The position numbers and the translations under genes were made by a program. From assembly GCA_903851135.1 (NCBI GenBank), contig CAINNK010000018.1, positions 1 through 36,573 on the forward strand: a stretch of 36,573 nt of DNA. Direction: 5' to 3'. The notes under the pieces were generated by a model, which was not told the origin of the DNA, made no database searches, and was given only the letters and a program-made list of their open reading frames with translations. How positions within the stretch are numbered: position 1 is the stretch's first letter; every line of letters starts with the position of its first letter. Shown piece after piece: positions 6,855 to 15,963 of the stretch. This DNA is from an uncultured bacterium (GTDB lineage: Bacteria; Patescibacteriota; Minisyncoccia; Moranbacterales; GWC2-37-73).

Positions 6855-9233
6855 ATGCATAAAATCCTGATGAATTGGATTTTCAAAAACAAAAATTTAC
6901 CTAGTGAAACTAAGGCTTTTATGACGTTTGCCGAAAATAAAAATGTTTTGCGAGGAAAAAAGATAAAGGGGCTATTACTGGCCTTGTTTTTGGTGGGCGG
7001 ATTTTTGCTAAGTTCAAATGTTTTTTTGAAACCAAACACGGCTTTGGCTACGGCTTGCACTGTTAATGCCGATTGTTTAAATGAGGCAGTAAATAAAACC
7101 TGTACAAATAATGTTTGTTCTGATTATAATTTACTTGACGGCCTGAAAGCAGCTGCTAGTGATGTCAGTGGTAATGTGGTTACGGATGTCATTGGCGGTG
7201 TTTTTACTAAGGCTCTCCAATATTTTCTGAGCGCAGTTCTCGTTGGTCTAGGTTGGGTGCTCACGGTTGCTGCAAGTCTTTTTCAATGGGTAGTAACTCC
7301 TTCTAATATTTCTACTGACACAGGACTACTCAACCAGATGGCAGTGAAAAACGTTTGGGTCATGGTACGCGACACTTTGAACATGACTTTCATTATGATT
7401 CTGCTTTTTGCCGCTTTTTGCACCGTTTTTCAAGTTGATACTTGGAATTTGAAAAAAGTTTGGCTTAGCATTTTGATCAACGCCTTGTTGGTGAATTTCA
7501 GTTTTCCGATTGCTAGAATTTTCATCGACATTTCCAATGTAGCAATGTATTATTTTTTGAATAACTTGTTTAATGGAACAGGTGGCGGAAGTGGGTCAGC
7601 TATTATGGCCAGCTTTAGCAGTCAATCGGGCCTCGCTGTATTATTGACTCCGACTAAATACAGTAATGATTCTATAACTTTCTTACTGTTTTCAATAGTT
7701 TTTACTTTTATTTTAGCAATAACCTTGCTTGTTTTGGCAGGGCTTTTTGTGATCAGATTGATTGCGCTTACGATGTTGTTGATGTTTTCGCCGATTGGTT
7801 TTGTGGGCTATATTTTTCCAGGAACTAAGACTTTTGCCAGTCAATGGTGGGAGCAGCTTTTCAAATATTCTTTTTTTGGTCCGATTATGGTCTTCATGAT
7901 GATGGTGGCGCTAGCTATTATGAAAGCTATTCCGCAAAACTTTACGACAGCTGCGGCTGGAAATGTGGTTGAGGGTGTAGATCCACATTGGATTGGCACT
8001 GCAGCTCTTTATATGATTCCAGTTATTATTTTATGGACGGCGATGGGAATTTCCCAGGAAATGGGGATAAAAGGTTCGAAAGCGATTGTTGACATAGGAC
8101 AAAAATGGGGAAAGGCGGGCCTGATGAAAATGTCTGGAGCTAAATTCGCCAAAGACACTTTTGGTGCATATCAAACTCGTCGCAAACAAGGTGATGCTGA
8201 AAAAATTTCAAACCGACTTGGCAAGTTTGTTGGTAGCCAGCAAGATCGTTTGAGGGCCACACTGCCTGGACGAGGTGGCAAGCAGGCCAACCAAAGATAT
8301 CAAGCTGATGCTGCTGCTGAAGCGGTTGCAGCTGCAAAACTTCATGACACAGCCAACATGGACGAAGGTCAATTGAGAGAGTTGGCTAATAAGGGAGATC
8401 GTTATGAGCGTTCAGCAGCTTATTTAGGAATTGCTGAAAAAGGAAAAACTAAGGGAACTGAAGAACTTGATCAGATTAGGAAAGATTTCGGAGAGGATAG
8501 TCAAACCTTCAAACAGTTACAAAACAAAGTTAAGACTTATGATCCAGTTTCGGCTTATGCACATCTTGAAAAAGAAAAACAGAAGGAAAAATGGAAAGAC
8601 TATGTTACAAGTAACCAATTTAAAGCAAAGGACTTGAAAGCCAACTCTCTTAATGACGCAGACTTTATGGAGGTGGGTATGCAGGAAGGAAGCATAACGC
8701 CCAAAGATCTCATTGAATTAGCAGAAAAACCTGGTGTTTATTCTGATAACATTAAGAAATCTTTAATTGATATTGCTGGAAGAACTAAGCAAGATGCGAA
8801 TGGCGATACTATATTGGCTCATGGTGATATGAAAAATGAGTTTGACCGAAATATTCAAATGGCACATACCGCTGCTACGGGTAAGATTTATAAAGGAATT
8901 CAAAAGGCACAAAAAGAAGAGATAATTAAACGACTGGATAAGGATAGTGCTAAAATGTTGGAAGCAACTGAGATTGAAGGTGAAAATGGAGCTGCATTTA
9001 TTAAGCATGTAAATACGAGTAAGTTTAAAGAGATTTTCGTTAATTTGAAAAAAGACGGAAGCCCCGAAGCTCTTATGTCATCAGTTATTGAGGCAAGCAA
9101 GAGTGCAGATGCGAAAACTAACTTGAAGGCAAATCAATTAATAGAACAAATGAGAAAAGATCCAGACATGCGGATTATGTTTGAATCTCTCGGAGGCGAA
9201 TTTAAGAAGAAAGAAAAGAAAAATAAAAAATAG
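6855..9233 (+). CDS. Large polytopic membrane protein resembling TrbL/VirB6 type IV secretion components
   Basis: I place the start at ATG 6855 (792 aa), because GAGG lies 8 bases before it and the ORF-track start at 6759 falls inside the upstream terminator. An N-terminal signal-like segment (GLLLALFLVGGFLLSSNVFL, then TALATA) is followed by a short Cys-rich patch (ACTVNADCLNEAVNKTC). About seven hydrophobic segments follow, up to about residue 420 (for example FIMILLFAAFCTVF and RLIALTMLLMFSPIGFVGYI). The last 350 residues are hydrophilic, charged and probably helical. The topology suggests the inner-membrane channel of a type IV secretion or DNA-uptake system, but no conserved motif proves it. 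The 9335 ORF follows on the same strand and may be co-transcribed. Confidence 0.75.
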   Translation: MHKILMNWIFKNKNLPSETKAFMTFAENKNVLRGKKIKGLLLALFLVGGFLLSSNVFLKPNTALATACTVNADCLNEAVNKTCTNNVCSDYNLLDGLKAAASDVSGNVVTDVIGGVFTKALQYFLSAVLVGLGWVLTVAASLFQWVVTPSNISTDTGLLNQMAVKNVWVMVRDTLNMTFIMILLFAAFCTVFQVDTWNLKKVWLSILINALLVNFSFPIARIFIDISNVAMYYFLNNLFNGTGGGSGSAIMASFSSQSGLAVLLTPTKYSNDSITFLLFSIVFTFILAITLLVLAGLFVIRLIALTMLLMFSPIGFVGYIFPGTKTFASQWWEQLFKYSFFGPIMVFMMMVALAIMKAIPQNFTTAAAGNVVEGVDPHWIGTAALYMIPVIILWTAMGISQEMGIKGSKAIVDIGQKWGKAGLMKMSGAKFAKDTFGAYQTRRKQGDAEKISNRLGKFVGSQQDRLRATLPGRGGKQANQRYQADAAAEAVAAAKLHDTANMDEGQLRELANKGDRYERSAAYLGIAEKGKTKGTEELDQIRKDFGEDSQTFKQLQNKVKTYDPVSAYAHLEKEKQKEKWKDYVTSNQFKAKDLKANSLNDADFMEVGMQEGSITPKDLIELAEKPGVYSDNIKKSLIDIAGRTKQDANGDTILAHGDMKNEFDRNIQMAHTAATGKIYKGIQKAQKEEIIKRLDKDSAKMLEATEIEGENGAAFIKHVNTSKFKEIFVNLKKDGSPEALMSSVIEASKSADAKTNLKANQLIEQMRKDPDMRIMFESLGGEFKKKEKKNKK

Positions 9234-9291
9234 AAAGAAGAAAGAAGTGAAGATTCCCATAAAAAATCAAAAAATCCAGCTGGATAGAATA

Positions 9292-9312
9292 GCTGTAGCG
9301 CAGCATTTTTAT
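9292..9312 (+). terminator. Weak terminator-like hairpin between the two membrane-system genes
   Basis: GCTG and CAGC with a 5-base loop, followed by ATTTTTATTT. The stem is only 4 bp, so partial termination at best. Confidence 0.3.
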
Positions 9313-9334
9313 TTGTAATAATAAAACAAAAAGG

Positions 9335-10921
9335 ATGAGTGTTTTTGAAAAAATAGAAAAATTACCAGAGGATGTGAAAGAATTTTTTCATTCGAATGAA
9401 GTGCGTTTGGCTATGGAACAGGCTTGTTTTTTGTATGATATCGCAGAGGAAGACATTGAGGAGCTTGCTAAGCCAGTTGGGAATATTTTTTTTAAAGATG
9501 TTCAACTTCATGAAATGCCTCTTGTTATTCAGCAGGCGTTTGAAGAGAGTGTTGGTGTTACATATGGAATCTCTTACGAGTTGAATTCAAAAATTTTTAG
9601 TAAATTTCCAGAATATTTTGTTGATTCATTGGAATTATTAAAAAAGTGGGAAACCTTGAAGATGCCTTCAATTATTTCTGAAGAAGATGCCTGGAAAAAA
9701 GTTTTGGAAATCGAGCCCTGGATTCTTGAACAGGAAAAAGAAGAGAAGGTGGAACAGAAGAAGCAGCAAGATGAAGTTGTCAAACAGCAAGCGAAAATTG
9801 ACAAACTGGCGCTTGCGAAGGCATTGGAAAAATATCCAAACCTCGGTGAGCAAGCCATCACGAGCAATCCACTTAAGTTGCGCTATTTTCCAACGCCGGT
9901 CAAATCCTCAATCAAAAATTGGATCACAGATTATCACGATGCTTTGGGAGCAGGCAAACACGAAACGATGGATCGTGGAAACTATCTTTTTCACAGCGAA
10001 AATGGCAAAAAATTAACTCCTTTTGAGAGACAAAAAGTTTCCTTGGTGCTCAAATCTTTGGACGAGGAAATGCCGTTGGACATTGATGGGCAGGCGCAGA
10101 AAATTGTTTTTGAAGTTCCTGTTGAAAAGCCAGTTGAAAGGCGAGAGCCAGTCAGAGAAACTTTGGTTAATGAAAATGGACCAATTGTTGGGATGCCAAT
10201 TGCGGCGAGCAGGTCAGTTGCGCAACCTTTCAGGGAAAATCTGCCAGTCATGGAAACGCCGCGGGCTGAGAAAATTGAAAATCCAATTAACGAAAATTTT
10301 GCTAGCAGGAAAAATCCATCGGAAGATGTTGCGCAAGCCAGAATCAGGCAATCACTGAATTTTTCGAATTTCCAAAATCCGCAAACTGCGAAAAAGGAAA
10401 ATCCGGCCAGTGTTTTTAATTTCGAAGACAGTGATTATGCTAAACTGCAAAAGAAAAACGATGTCAGTCCAAAGCCAGCGCCTAGGTCCGATTTTGAAAC
10501 TTATTTCGGCGCTAATCGGATAGATGAAACGCAAAAACCGGTTTTTGGTTCATTTAGTTTTTCTTCAGCTCAGAAATTGCCGGTGGAAAAAAATCAAGAA
10601 ACTCCTCAGCAGGGTTTTGCTTCACCTCAACCTCAGGTCCGAGTTGAGCCAACAGGAAATGTCAAAACTTGGAATTCGCCGGATTTCAAAAATCAAATTT
10701 TGCAGGGAAATTCAACGCCAAAAAGACAAGGTCAGCCAATGCAAAACAACGTTCAAGAAAATGGGCAGACAGAAAAACCAACGTCAAAAACAGAGCAAGT
10801 TTATTCGCCATATTTCATCCGGCCTATGCATAGTTATAATGGAAACGGCAATATAAACACTCCGCCTGTCGCTTCGCAAGACGACCCTAAGATTAAGGGG
10901 AATATGGTGGATTTAAGTTAA
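9335..10921 (+). CDS. Conserved hypothetical protein with a disordered Pro/Gln-rich C-terminus
   Basis: The 528-residue product has no recognised family. Residues 1-130 are helical and acidic; about 135-165 form a Lys/Gln/Glu-rich coiled coil; about 165-250 look globular (FPTPVKSSIKNWITDYHDAL, then GNYLFHSENGKKLTPFERQK). The remaining half is low complexity, rich in Pro, Gln, Asn and Ser, probably disordered. The ATG follows AAAAAGG closely. Its position just after the TrbL/VirB6-like gene suggests a role with that membrane system. No signal peptide or membrane segment is visible, so it is probably cytoplasmic. Confidence 0.8.
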   Translation: MSVFEKIEKLPEDVKEFFHSNEVRLAMEQACFLYDIAEEDIEELAKPVGNIFFKDVQLHEMPLVIQQAFEESVGVTYGISYELNSKIFSKFPEYFVDSLELLKKWETLKMPSIISEEDAWKKVLEIEPWILEQEKEEKVEQKKQQDEVVKQQAKIDKLALAKALEKYPNLGEQAITSNPLKLRYFPTPVKSSIKNWITDYHDALGAGKHETMDRGNYLFHSENGKKLTPFERQKVSLVLKSLDEEMPLDIDGQAQKIVFEVPVEKPVERREPVRETLVNENGPIVGMPIAASRSVAQPFRENLPVMETPRAEKIENPINENFASRKNPSEDVAQARIRQSLNFSNFQNPQTAKKENPASVFNFEDSDYAKLQKKNDVSPKPAPRSDFETYFGANRIDETQKPVFGSFSFSSAQKLPVEKNQETPQQGFASPQPQVRVEPTGNVKTWNSPDFKNQILQGNSTPKRQGQPMQNNVQENGQTEKPTSKTEQVYSPYFIRPMHSYNGNGNINTPPVASQDDPKIKGNMVDLS

Positions 10922-11177
10922 ATGAAAACAAGACTCTAAAACCTTAAATTCAGGGTTAACTTTTCTTTTAATAGAAAAGTTACAAAAGAAATCCCGCACG
11001 TGCTTGTTGCTGGGGCAAAGACTTCACTCTTTGCTAAAAATTCCCGCTGCACTTTTTCTGCTGAAAAAGCTCGCTTGAAATTTTCTTTACGCTCATCATT
11101 CGTCTTTTGCCTACGCACTGCGCAATGTGCGGACGAAAAATGCAGAAATCCAGATTCAAATCTGTATATAAGCTATG
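10922..11177. repeat. Multi-hairpin intergenic element
   Basis: A series of hairpins lies in GC-richer DNA: TAACTTTTCT/AGAAAAGTTA (10957-10982), GCAAAGA/TCTTTGC (11015-11034), CTTTTTC/GAAAAAG, and CGCAC/GTGCG. The ORFs predicted here on both strands share the same bases and are shadows of this structure. It resembles the other cloverleaf-like elements of the window in style, not in sequence. Confidence 0.55.
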
Positions 11178-11206
11178 TTGACAATTGTTGGGTAAAATGC
11201 TAGTAT
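11178..11206 (+). promoter_or_regulatory. Strong promoter upstream of nusA
   Basis: A perfect TTGACA, a 17-bp spacer and TAGTAT with an extended TGC. The start site would be near 11213, only about 20 bases before a terminator-like hairpin and about 230 bases before nusA. Confidence 0.75.
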
Positions 11207-11233
11207 CTGGTTAGGAAGATAGGGCTGAAAGGG

Positions 11234-11260
11234 GTTCGCAGGAATGCGAACTTTTTGTTT
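11234..11260 (+). terminator. Leader terminator / possible attenuator of nusA
   Basis: GTTCGC and GCGAAC with a 6-base loop, followed directly by TTTTTGTTTT. A transcript from 11213 would end after about 45 nucleotides unless it reads through. NusA itself influences termination, so autoregulation is an attractive idea. Confidence 0.7.
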
Positions 11261-11441
11261 TAAAAGGCCTACAAAAATACAAAAACTTGTGTCAGTCTGA
11301 AACAAGTTCGCTGTAGTAGTCGTATTATTATAGAGTTCAATGTAATTAAATATAAGTAGAAAATTTTTTAAAAATTCTTTTAATTTCAGTAGTTTTTGCT
11401 AAAAGCTAAAAGCTAGTGAAGCTAATGAATCTAAAGTTATT

Positions 11442-12665
11442 ATGGCAAAGAAAAAAGTACAAGATGAAGAGCAGAGTCAAAGTGGCAGATTGGGAGAATT
11501 CGGCAGCGCGATTATGCAAATTGCTGAAGAAAAAGGCATCTCAAAGGAAATGGTTATTGAAACCATTGAAGCTGCCTTGTCTGCAGCCTACAAAAAAGAT
11601 TACGGCAAGAGAGGCCAGCGAATCCAGGCCCAATTTAGCGAAGTAATTGGAGGAGCGAAATTTTTTCTCCTGAAAGATGTTGTTGACGAAACAACGAGGG
11701 AATTTATAGAAGTCTCTGAAGAAGAAACTGAAGTTGAAGCTCCTGAAGAGGAACTTATTGAGGGAGAGGAAAAGCTTCCGCGTTTTAATCCTGAACGAGA
11801 CATCACCTTGGAAGAAGCCAAGAAGCTCAAAAAGGATGCAGTGATTGGAGACGTAATTGAAATTGAACTTGAACCTCACAGTGACTATGGCCGCGTGGCT
11901 GCTCAAACTGCCAAACAAGTTATCATCCAAAGAATTCGTGAAGCGGAGCGTGACAGTATGTTTGCTGAATATAAAGAAAAGGAAGGCGAAGTTGTTAGCG
12001 GCACAGTTCAGCGCATTGAAGGTCGCAACACCTATATTGATCTTGGAAAATCAGTGGGCGTTTTGTTTCCATCTGAGCAAGTTCAAGGAGAAATTTTGCG
12101 CATTGGACAACGCGTGAAAGTGTATCTTTATAAAGTTGAATCTGATCCAAAAGGACCTGGCATTACTTTGAGTCGCACTCATCCTGAAATGGTGCGCAAA
12201 CTTTTTGAATTGGAAGTTCCGGAAATTTTCACTGGCACAGTTGAAATCAAAGCCATTGCCAGAGAAGCTGGAGCCCGCAGCAAAATTGCTGTTACTTCAA
12301 ATGAGGAAGGAATTGACCCAATCGGTTCTTGCGTTGGACAAAAAGGTACTCGCGTGCAAGCTGTGATTGATGAGTTGGGCGGCGAAAAAATTGATATTAT
12401 TTTGTGGAATGAAAAACCTGAGAAGTTCATTGCAGCGGCTATTAGTCCAGCCAAGGTTGTTGACGTGAAACTCGACACTGATCGCAAAGAGGCTAAGGTG
12501 ACTGTGCCGGAAGACCAATTGTCATTGGCAATCGGCAAGCAAGGTCAGAATGTGCGTTTGGCTGCAAAATTGGTTGGCTGGAAAATTGATGTGATCGGCG
12601 CAAAGGTTGAAGTGAAGGAAGAGGCTGCTGCTGAAGAGCAGGCGACAGAAGAGAATGCTGAATAA
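11442..12665 (+). CDS. nusA: Transcription termination/antitermination factor NusA
   Basis: NusA binds RNA polymerase and nascent RNA to control pausing, termination and antitermination. The 407-residue product has the N-terminal RNAP-binding domain (IMQIAEEKGISKEMVIETIE), with an acidic insertion (EEETEVEAPEEELIEGEEK). An S1 domain follows (VVSGTVQRIEGRNTYIDLG), then two KH domains (IDPIGSCVGQKGTRVQAV and LSLAIGKQGQNVRLAAKLVG) and a short acidic tail. The C-terminal acidic repeats of E. coli NusA are absent, as is usual outside Proteobacteria. The ATG has no Shine-Dalgarno sequence. A promoter-terminator leader precedes it and the pyrophosphatase gene follows after 11 bases, so the two probably form an operon. 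Confidence 0.96.
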   Translation: MAKKKVQDEEQSQSGRLGEFGSAIMQIAEEKGISKEMVIETIEAALSAAYKKDYGKRGQRIQAQFSEVIGGAKFFLLKDVVDETTREFIEVSEEETEVEAPEEELIEGEEKLPRFNPERDITLEEAKKLKKDAVIGDVIEIELEPHSDYGRVAAQTAKQVIIQRIREAERDSMFAEYKEKEGEVVSGTVQRIEGRNTYIDLGKSVGVLFPSEQVQGEILRIGQRVKVYLYKVESDPKGPGITLSRTHPEMVRKLFELEVPEIFTGTVEIKAIAREAGARSKIAVTSNEEGIDPIGSCVGQKGTRVQAVIDELGGEKIDIILWNEKPEKFIAAAISPAKVVDVKLDTDRKEAKVTVPEDQLSLAIGKQGQNVRLAAKLVGWKIDVIGAKVEVKEEAAAEEQATEENAE

Positions 12666-12676
12666 TAAGTTAAAAA

Positions 12677-13612
12677 ATGATTATGAACGAAGTAATTATT
12701 ATTGGTCATAAAAATCCGGATACTGATTCAATAGTTTCAGCAATTGTAGGTGTGGAATTTTTTTCTAAGGTATTTGGAAAAAAAGCAGTTGCCTATAGAG
12801 CTGGTGAACTTAATAATGAGACAAAGTATATTCTTGGGAAAATTGGAATTAATCAGCCGAAACTTCTTGAATCTTTGGAAGATGATATGATTGTGGCACT
12901 GGTTGATCACAATGAACTTGGCCAAATTTCTGAAAAAATTGATTTTGATAAGGTTGAATATATACTTGATCATCATAAACTTTCAATTAAGACGGAAAAA
13001 CCTATTTTTCTTGAGTCTCAAGCCATTGGCAGTACCTCATCTCTGCTTGCGAAAATGTTTCTTGAAAGAAAGATTGCCATTTCGGAAGAAAGTTGTAAGT
13101 TGCTTTTGGCAGGAATTCTTTCAGATACTCTCAATCTGACATCTCCAACCACAACGCAGGAGGATAAGGATTTAGCAGATAAATTAAATGAAATAGCAAA
13201 GCTTGAAATTGAAAATTTTGTGGCAGAAATGTTTGTAGCTAAATCTAATCTGGAAGGCATTTCAGTTGGTGAGATTATTAACATGGATTATAAGGTTTTT
13301 GAAATGGGAAGTTTGAAAGTTGGCATTGGCGCATGGGAGACCACAAGCCCACAAAGTCTTGATGAAAAAAGAGCGGCTATCTTTAAAGAACTGACTGTAA
13401 AAAAAGAAGTTGAAAAAATTGATCGTTTGTATTTCATGGTAATAGATATTATCAAGCAAAACGCTCAGCTTTATTTGATAAGTGAAGAAGAAAAAAGTTT
13501 AGCTGAGAAAGTTTTTGGCGGCGAAATTGAAAATGAGGTGATGATTTTGCCAGGGGTAGTTTCCAGAAAAAAACAAATAGTGCCACAACTTACGGAAGAA
13601 CTTAATAAGTAA
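12677..13612 (+). CDS. ppaC: Manganese-dependent (family II, DHH) inorganic pyrophosphatase
   Basis: Hydrolyses pyrophosphate to phosphate and so pulls biosynthetic reactions forward. The 311-residue length is normal for family II. The DHH-domain metal-binding motifs are present: GHKNPDTDS near the N-terminus, ALVDHNE and LDHHK. The C-terminal DHHA2 domain ends with the substrate-binding SRKKQ motif. It starts 11 bases after nusA; ATG 12677 and ATG 12683 are both possible, neither with a good ribosome-binding site. Confidence 0.95.
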   Translation: MIMNEVIIIGHKNPDTDSIVSAIVGVEFFSKVFGKKAVAYRAGELNNETKYILGKIGINQPKLLESLEDDMIVALVDHNELGQISEKIDFDKVEYILDHHKLSIKTEKPIFLESQAIGSTSSLLAKMFLERKIAISEESCKLLLAGILSDTLNLTSPTTTQEDKDLADKLNEIAKLEIENFVAEMFVAKSNLEGISVGEIINMDYKVFEMGSLKVGIGAWETTSPQSLDEKRAAIFKELTVKKEVEKIDRLYFMVIDIIKQNAQLYLISEEEKSLAEKVFGGEIENEVMILPGVVSRKKQIVPQLTEELNK

Positions 13613-13678
13613 TATATAGTAATAGCATAAAATATAGAGCAGTTTTTTCGCGTTCCATGTTTTGTGTTTCACGAATAA

Positions 13679-14974
13679 ATGATAAATTCAGAAATTAAAA
13701 AAATCCAAGATTCTCAGGTGGAAGTAACAGTTTCGGTTTCTTGGGACCAGTGGGAAAAATATTTGGATGTTGCCGCCAAGGAATATTCGAAAGAAATCAA
13801 GATTGAAGGTTTCCGTCCCGGCAAAGCCCCGAAAGATATGGTAGAGCAAAAAGTTGGCAAAGGTGCTCTTTTAGAAGCAGCTGCTCAACAAGCTTTGCGC
13901 GAAACTTGGGCCAAAGTTTTGGTGGAAAAGAAAATTGAGGCGATTGGTAATCCGAAAGCAGAGCTAACCAAGTTGGCCGAAGGCAATGATCTGGAATATA
14001 AAATTGTGACAGCTGTGATTCCGACTTTGACGCTCAAGCCTTGGCGCAAAGCGATTGAAAAAATCAACAAAGAACATGCCAAGAAAGATGCGGCTGTTTC
14101 AGAAAAAGAAATCGACAAAGAACTCGAAGATATTGCCAAGAGTCGCGTGCAACATGTCACCGTGGAAAGAGCAGCTCAAGATGGGGACAATGTTCTTTTG
14201 GATTTTACCGTCAAACAAGGTGGCGTACCGATTGAAAATGGCACCAGCAAAAATCATCCTTTGATTTTGGGTCGTGGAGTTTTCATTCCTGGTTTTGAAG
14301 AGCAAGTGATTGGCATGAAGGCTGGCGAGGAAAAAGATTTTGAACTGACTTTCCCAGTCGAGTATCACGCTGAAAATCTGGCTGGCAAGCCGGCGCAATT
14401 TGAAGTTAAGGTTAATGAAGTGCAAGAGCGAAAATCACCGGAGCTTAGCGATGAATTTGCGCGTTCCCTTGGAAAATTTAAGGACTTAGCCGAGATGCGA
14501 AAGAATGTCGCTGAAGGCATGGTTGAAGAAAAAAAGCATGAAATGAAAGAAAAAAAGCGTACGGAATATATCGAAAGCTTGATAGAGCTCTCTGAGGTTG
14601 AGCTTCCAGAAATTTTGATTCATGAAGAACTTCACAAGATGATTGGAGAATTTGAAATGCAATTGCAGGGCATGGGGATGACGTTTGAGCAGTATCTTGG
14701 TCAGATTAGCAAAAGTGTTGATGATCTGGAAAAAGAATGGGAGCCTCAAGCAATCAAACGAGTCAAAGCTGCCTTGGCTTTGGAGGAAGTTGTTAAGTCT
14801 GAAGAAATCAATGTGCCTGCCGAAGAAGTTGAAGCTGAAATGAACAAAACTCTGGCTCAATACAAAAAAGTCAAAGATATCGAAAAGAATGTTGATCTTT
14901 CCAAATTGTACAACTATGTGAAAGGCACGATGCAGAATGAAAAAGCGTTGGAGCTTTTTGAAAGCATTAAATAG
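13679..14974 (+). CDS. tig: Trigger factor, ribosome-associated chaperone
   Basis: This 431-residue protein binds nascent chains at the ribosome exit tunnel. The N-terminal ribosome-binding domain carries the signature GFRPGKAPKDMV. The central FKBP-type prolyl isomerase domain is at about residues 160-245 (DGDNVLLDFTV, FIPGFEEQVIGMKAGEEKDF). The C-terminal helical domain is complete (ELPEILIHEELHKM). It lies upstream of clpP on the same strand; tig-clpP proximity is common in bacteria. Confidence 0.97.
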   Translation: MINSEIKKIQDSQVEVTVSVSWDQWEKYLDVAAKEYSKEIKIEGFRPGKAPKDMVEQKVGKGALLEAAAQQALRETWAKVLVEKKIEAIGNPKAELTKLAEGNDLEYKIVTAVIPTLTLKPWRKAIEKINKEHAKKDAAVSEKEIDKELEDIAKSRVQHVTVERAAQDGDNVLLDFTVKQGGVPIENGTSKNHPLILGRGVFIPGFEEQVIGMKAGEEKDFELTFPVEYHAENLAGKPAQFEVKVNEVQERKSPELSDEFARSLGKFKDLAEMRKNVAEGMVEEKKHEMKEKKRTEYIESLIELSEVELPEILIHEELHKMIGEFEMQLQGMGMTFEQYLGQISKSVDDLEKEWEPQAIKRVKAALALEEVVKSEEINVPAEEVEAEMNKTLAQYKKVKDIEKNVDLSKLYNYVKGTMQNEKALELFESIK

Positions 14975-15033
14975 ATCATGAGTTTTTTGATTTTCCGAAA
15001 GAATGAAATTTTTCTCAAAATATCCTCACCGCT

Positions 15034-15101
15034 CTTTCTTTTTTAACTAAAATTTTCCCTCAATCAACGGCAACCAATGGAAAATTTCAGAAAAAAGAAA
15101 G
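15034..15101 (+). promoter_or_regulatory. Long stem-loop in the clpP leader
   Basis: CTTTCTTTTTT (15034-15044) pairs with AAAAAAGAAAG (15091-15101), and AAATTTTCC (15050-15058) with GGAAAATTT (15079-15087), leaving a 20-base apical loop. About 20 bp are paired in two blocks. There is no T-run after it, so a leader structure or processing site is more likely than a terminator. Confidence 0.6.
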
Positions 15102-15168
15102 GCTTGCTCAAGCAATATATTTTTCAAAAATTTATTTTTTCGAAAATCAACCTAACTTTAAATTTTTT

Positions 15169-15753
15169 ATGAACAGCCAATATCTCATTCCGACGGTTAT
15201 TGAAAAAACCAATTATGGCGAGCGGGCCTATGATATATATTCAAGATTACTCAAAGACCGGATTATTTTTCTTGGCACAGCGATTGATGACGGAGTTGCC
15301 AATGCAGTTATTGCGCAGCTACTTTTCTTGGAGCAACAAAATTCCAAAGAGGACATTAAATTGTACATCAATTCTCCTGGCGGATCAGTGAGCAGCGCCT
15401 TGGCGATTTATGACACGATGCAATATGTCAAAGCTGACGTGCAAACTATTTGTGTCGGCTTGGCAGCTTCAGCCGCTTCATTGCTTTTGTCAGCTGGCAA
15501 AAAAGGCAAGCGCATGATTTTGCCAAATGCTGAAGTGATGATTCATCAAGTTTTGGGTGGAGCTAGTGGTCAAGCTTCTGATATCGACATTCATGCCAAA
15601 CATATTCTGAAAATCAAAGACCAATTAAACAAGATTCTGGCCAAGCACACTGGTCAAACGATTTCAAAGGTTGAAAAAGACACCGACCGAGATTATTTCA
15701 TGAGCGCTCAAGAAGCCGTGAAATATGGAATTGTGGATAAAGTGATTAACTAG
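15169..15753 (+). CDS. clpP: ATP-dependent Clp protease proteolytic subunit
   Basis: A serine peptidase of family S14 that forms the double-heptamer chamber fed by Clp ATPases. The nucleophile Ser101 sits in [11 protein letters not shown], His126 in EVMIHQ, and the Asp in the [17 protein letters not shown] region; NSPGGSV forms the oxyanion region. The 194-residue length is typical. There is no Shine-Dalgarno sequence before the ATG and no ClpX gene in the window. The TAG stop codon is also the first base triplet of a TAGCTT word repeat. Confidence 0.96.
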   Translation: MNSQYLIPTVIEKTNYGERAYDIYSRLLKDRIIFLGTAIDDGVANAVIAQLLFLEQQNSKEDIKLYINSPGGSVSSALAIYDTMQYVKADVQTICVGLAASAASLLLSAGKKGKRMILPNAEVMIHQVLGGASGQASDIDIHAKHILKIKDQLNKILAKHTGQTISKVEKDTDRDYFMSAQEAVKYGIVDKVIN

Positions 15754-15960
15754 CTTATGGCTGCGTTAGCTTTTAGCTTATAGGGAAATGTTTTGTTAGC
15801 TTATAGCTTCATTAGTTTTTAGCTTATAGGAAAAAGAAGAACAAAAAAATCAGCCTGACGGCTGATTTTTTTGTTTTGTAATTTTCTAAAAGCTAGCGAA
15901 GCTATAAGCTATTTTTTTATGTTTCCCTAAAAGCTAATGAAGCTATAAGCTAAAACCTAG
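15751..15960. repeat. Nested word-repeat inverted repeat (TAGCTTATAGCTTCATTAG) around a terminator
   Basis: The left arm (15751-15830) carries TAGCTTTTAGCTTATAGG and TTAGCTTATAGCTTCATTAG. The right arm (15885-15960) carries the same words inverted twice. A perfect bidirectional terminator is in the middle. The arms can pair over more than 30 bases. Confidence 0.85.
15839..15876. terminator. Bidirectional terminator between clpP and trmB
   Basis: ACAAAAAAATCAGCC and GGCTGATTTTTTTGT around a TGAC loop; A/T tracts on both sides let it serve clpP and the convergent trmB gene. Confidence 0.9.
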
Positions 15961-15963
15961 TAA

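Noticed and set aside
10936-11203. ORFs 10936-11118 (-) and 11000-11203 (+)
   Set aside because: Both lie on the same multi-hairpin element, mirror each other and have no start signals or recognisable sequence.
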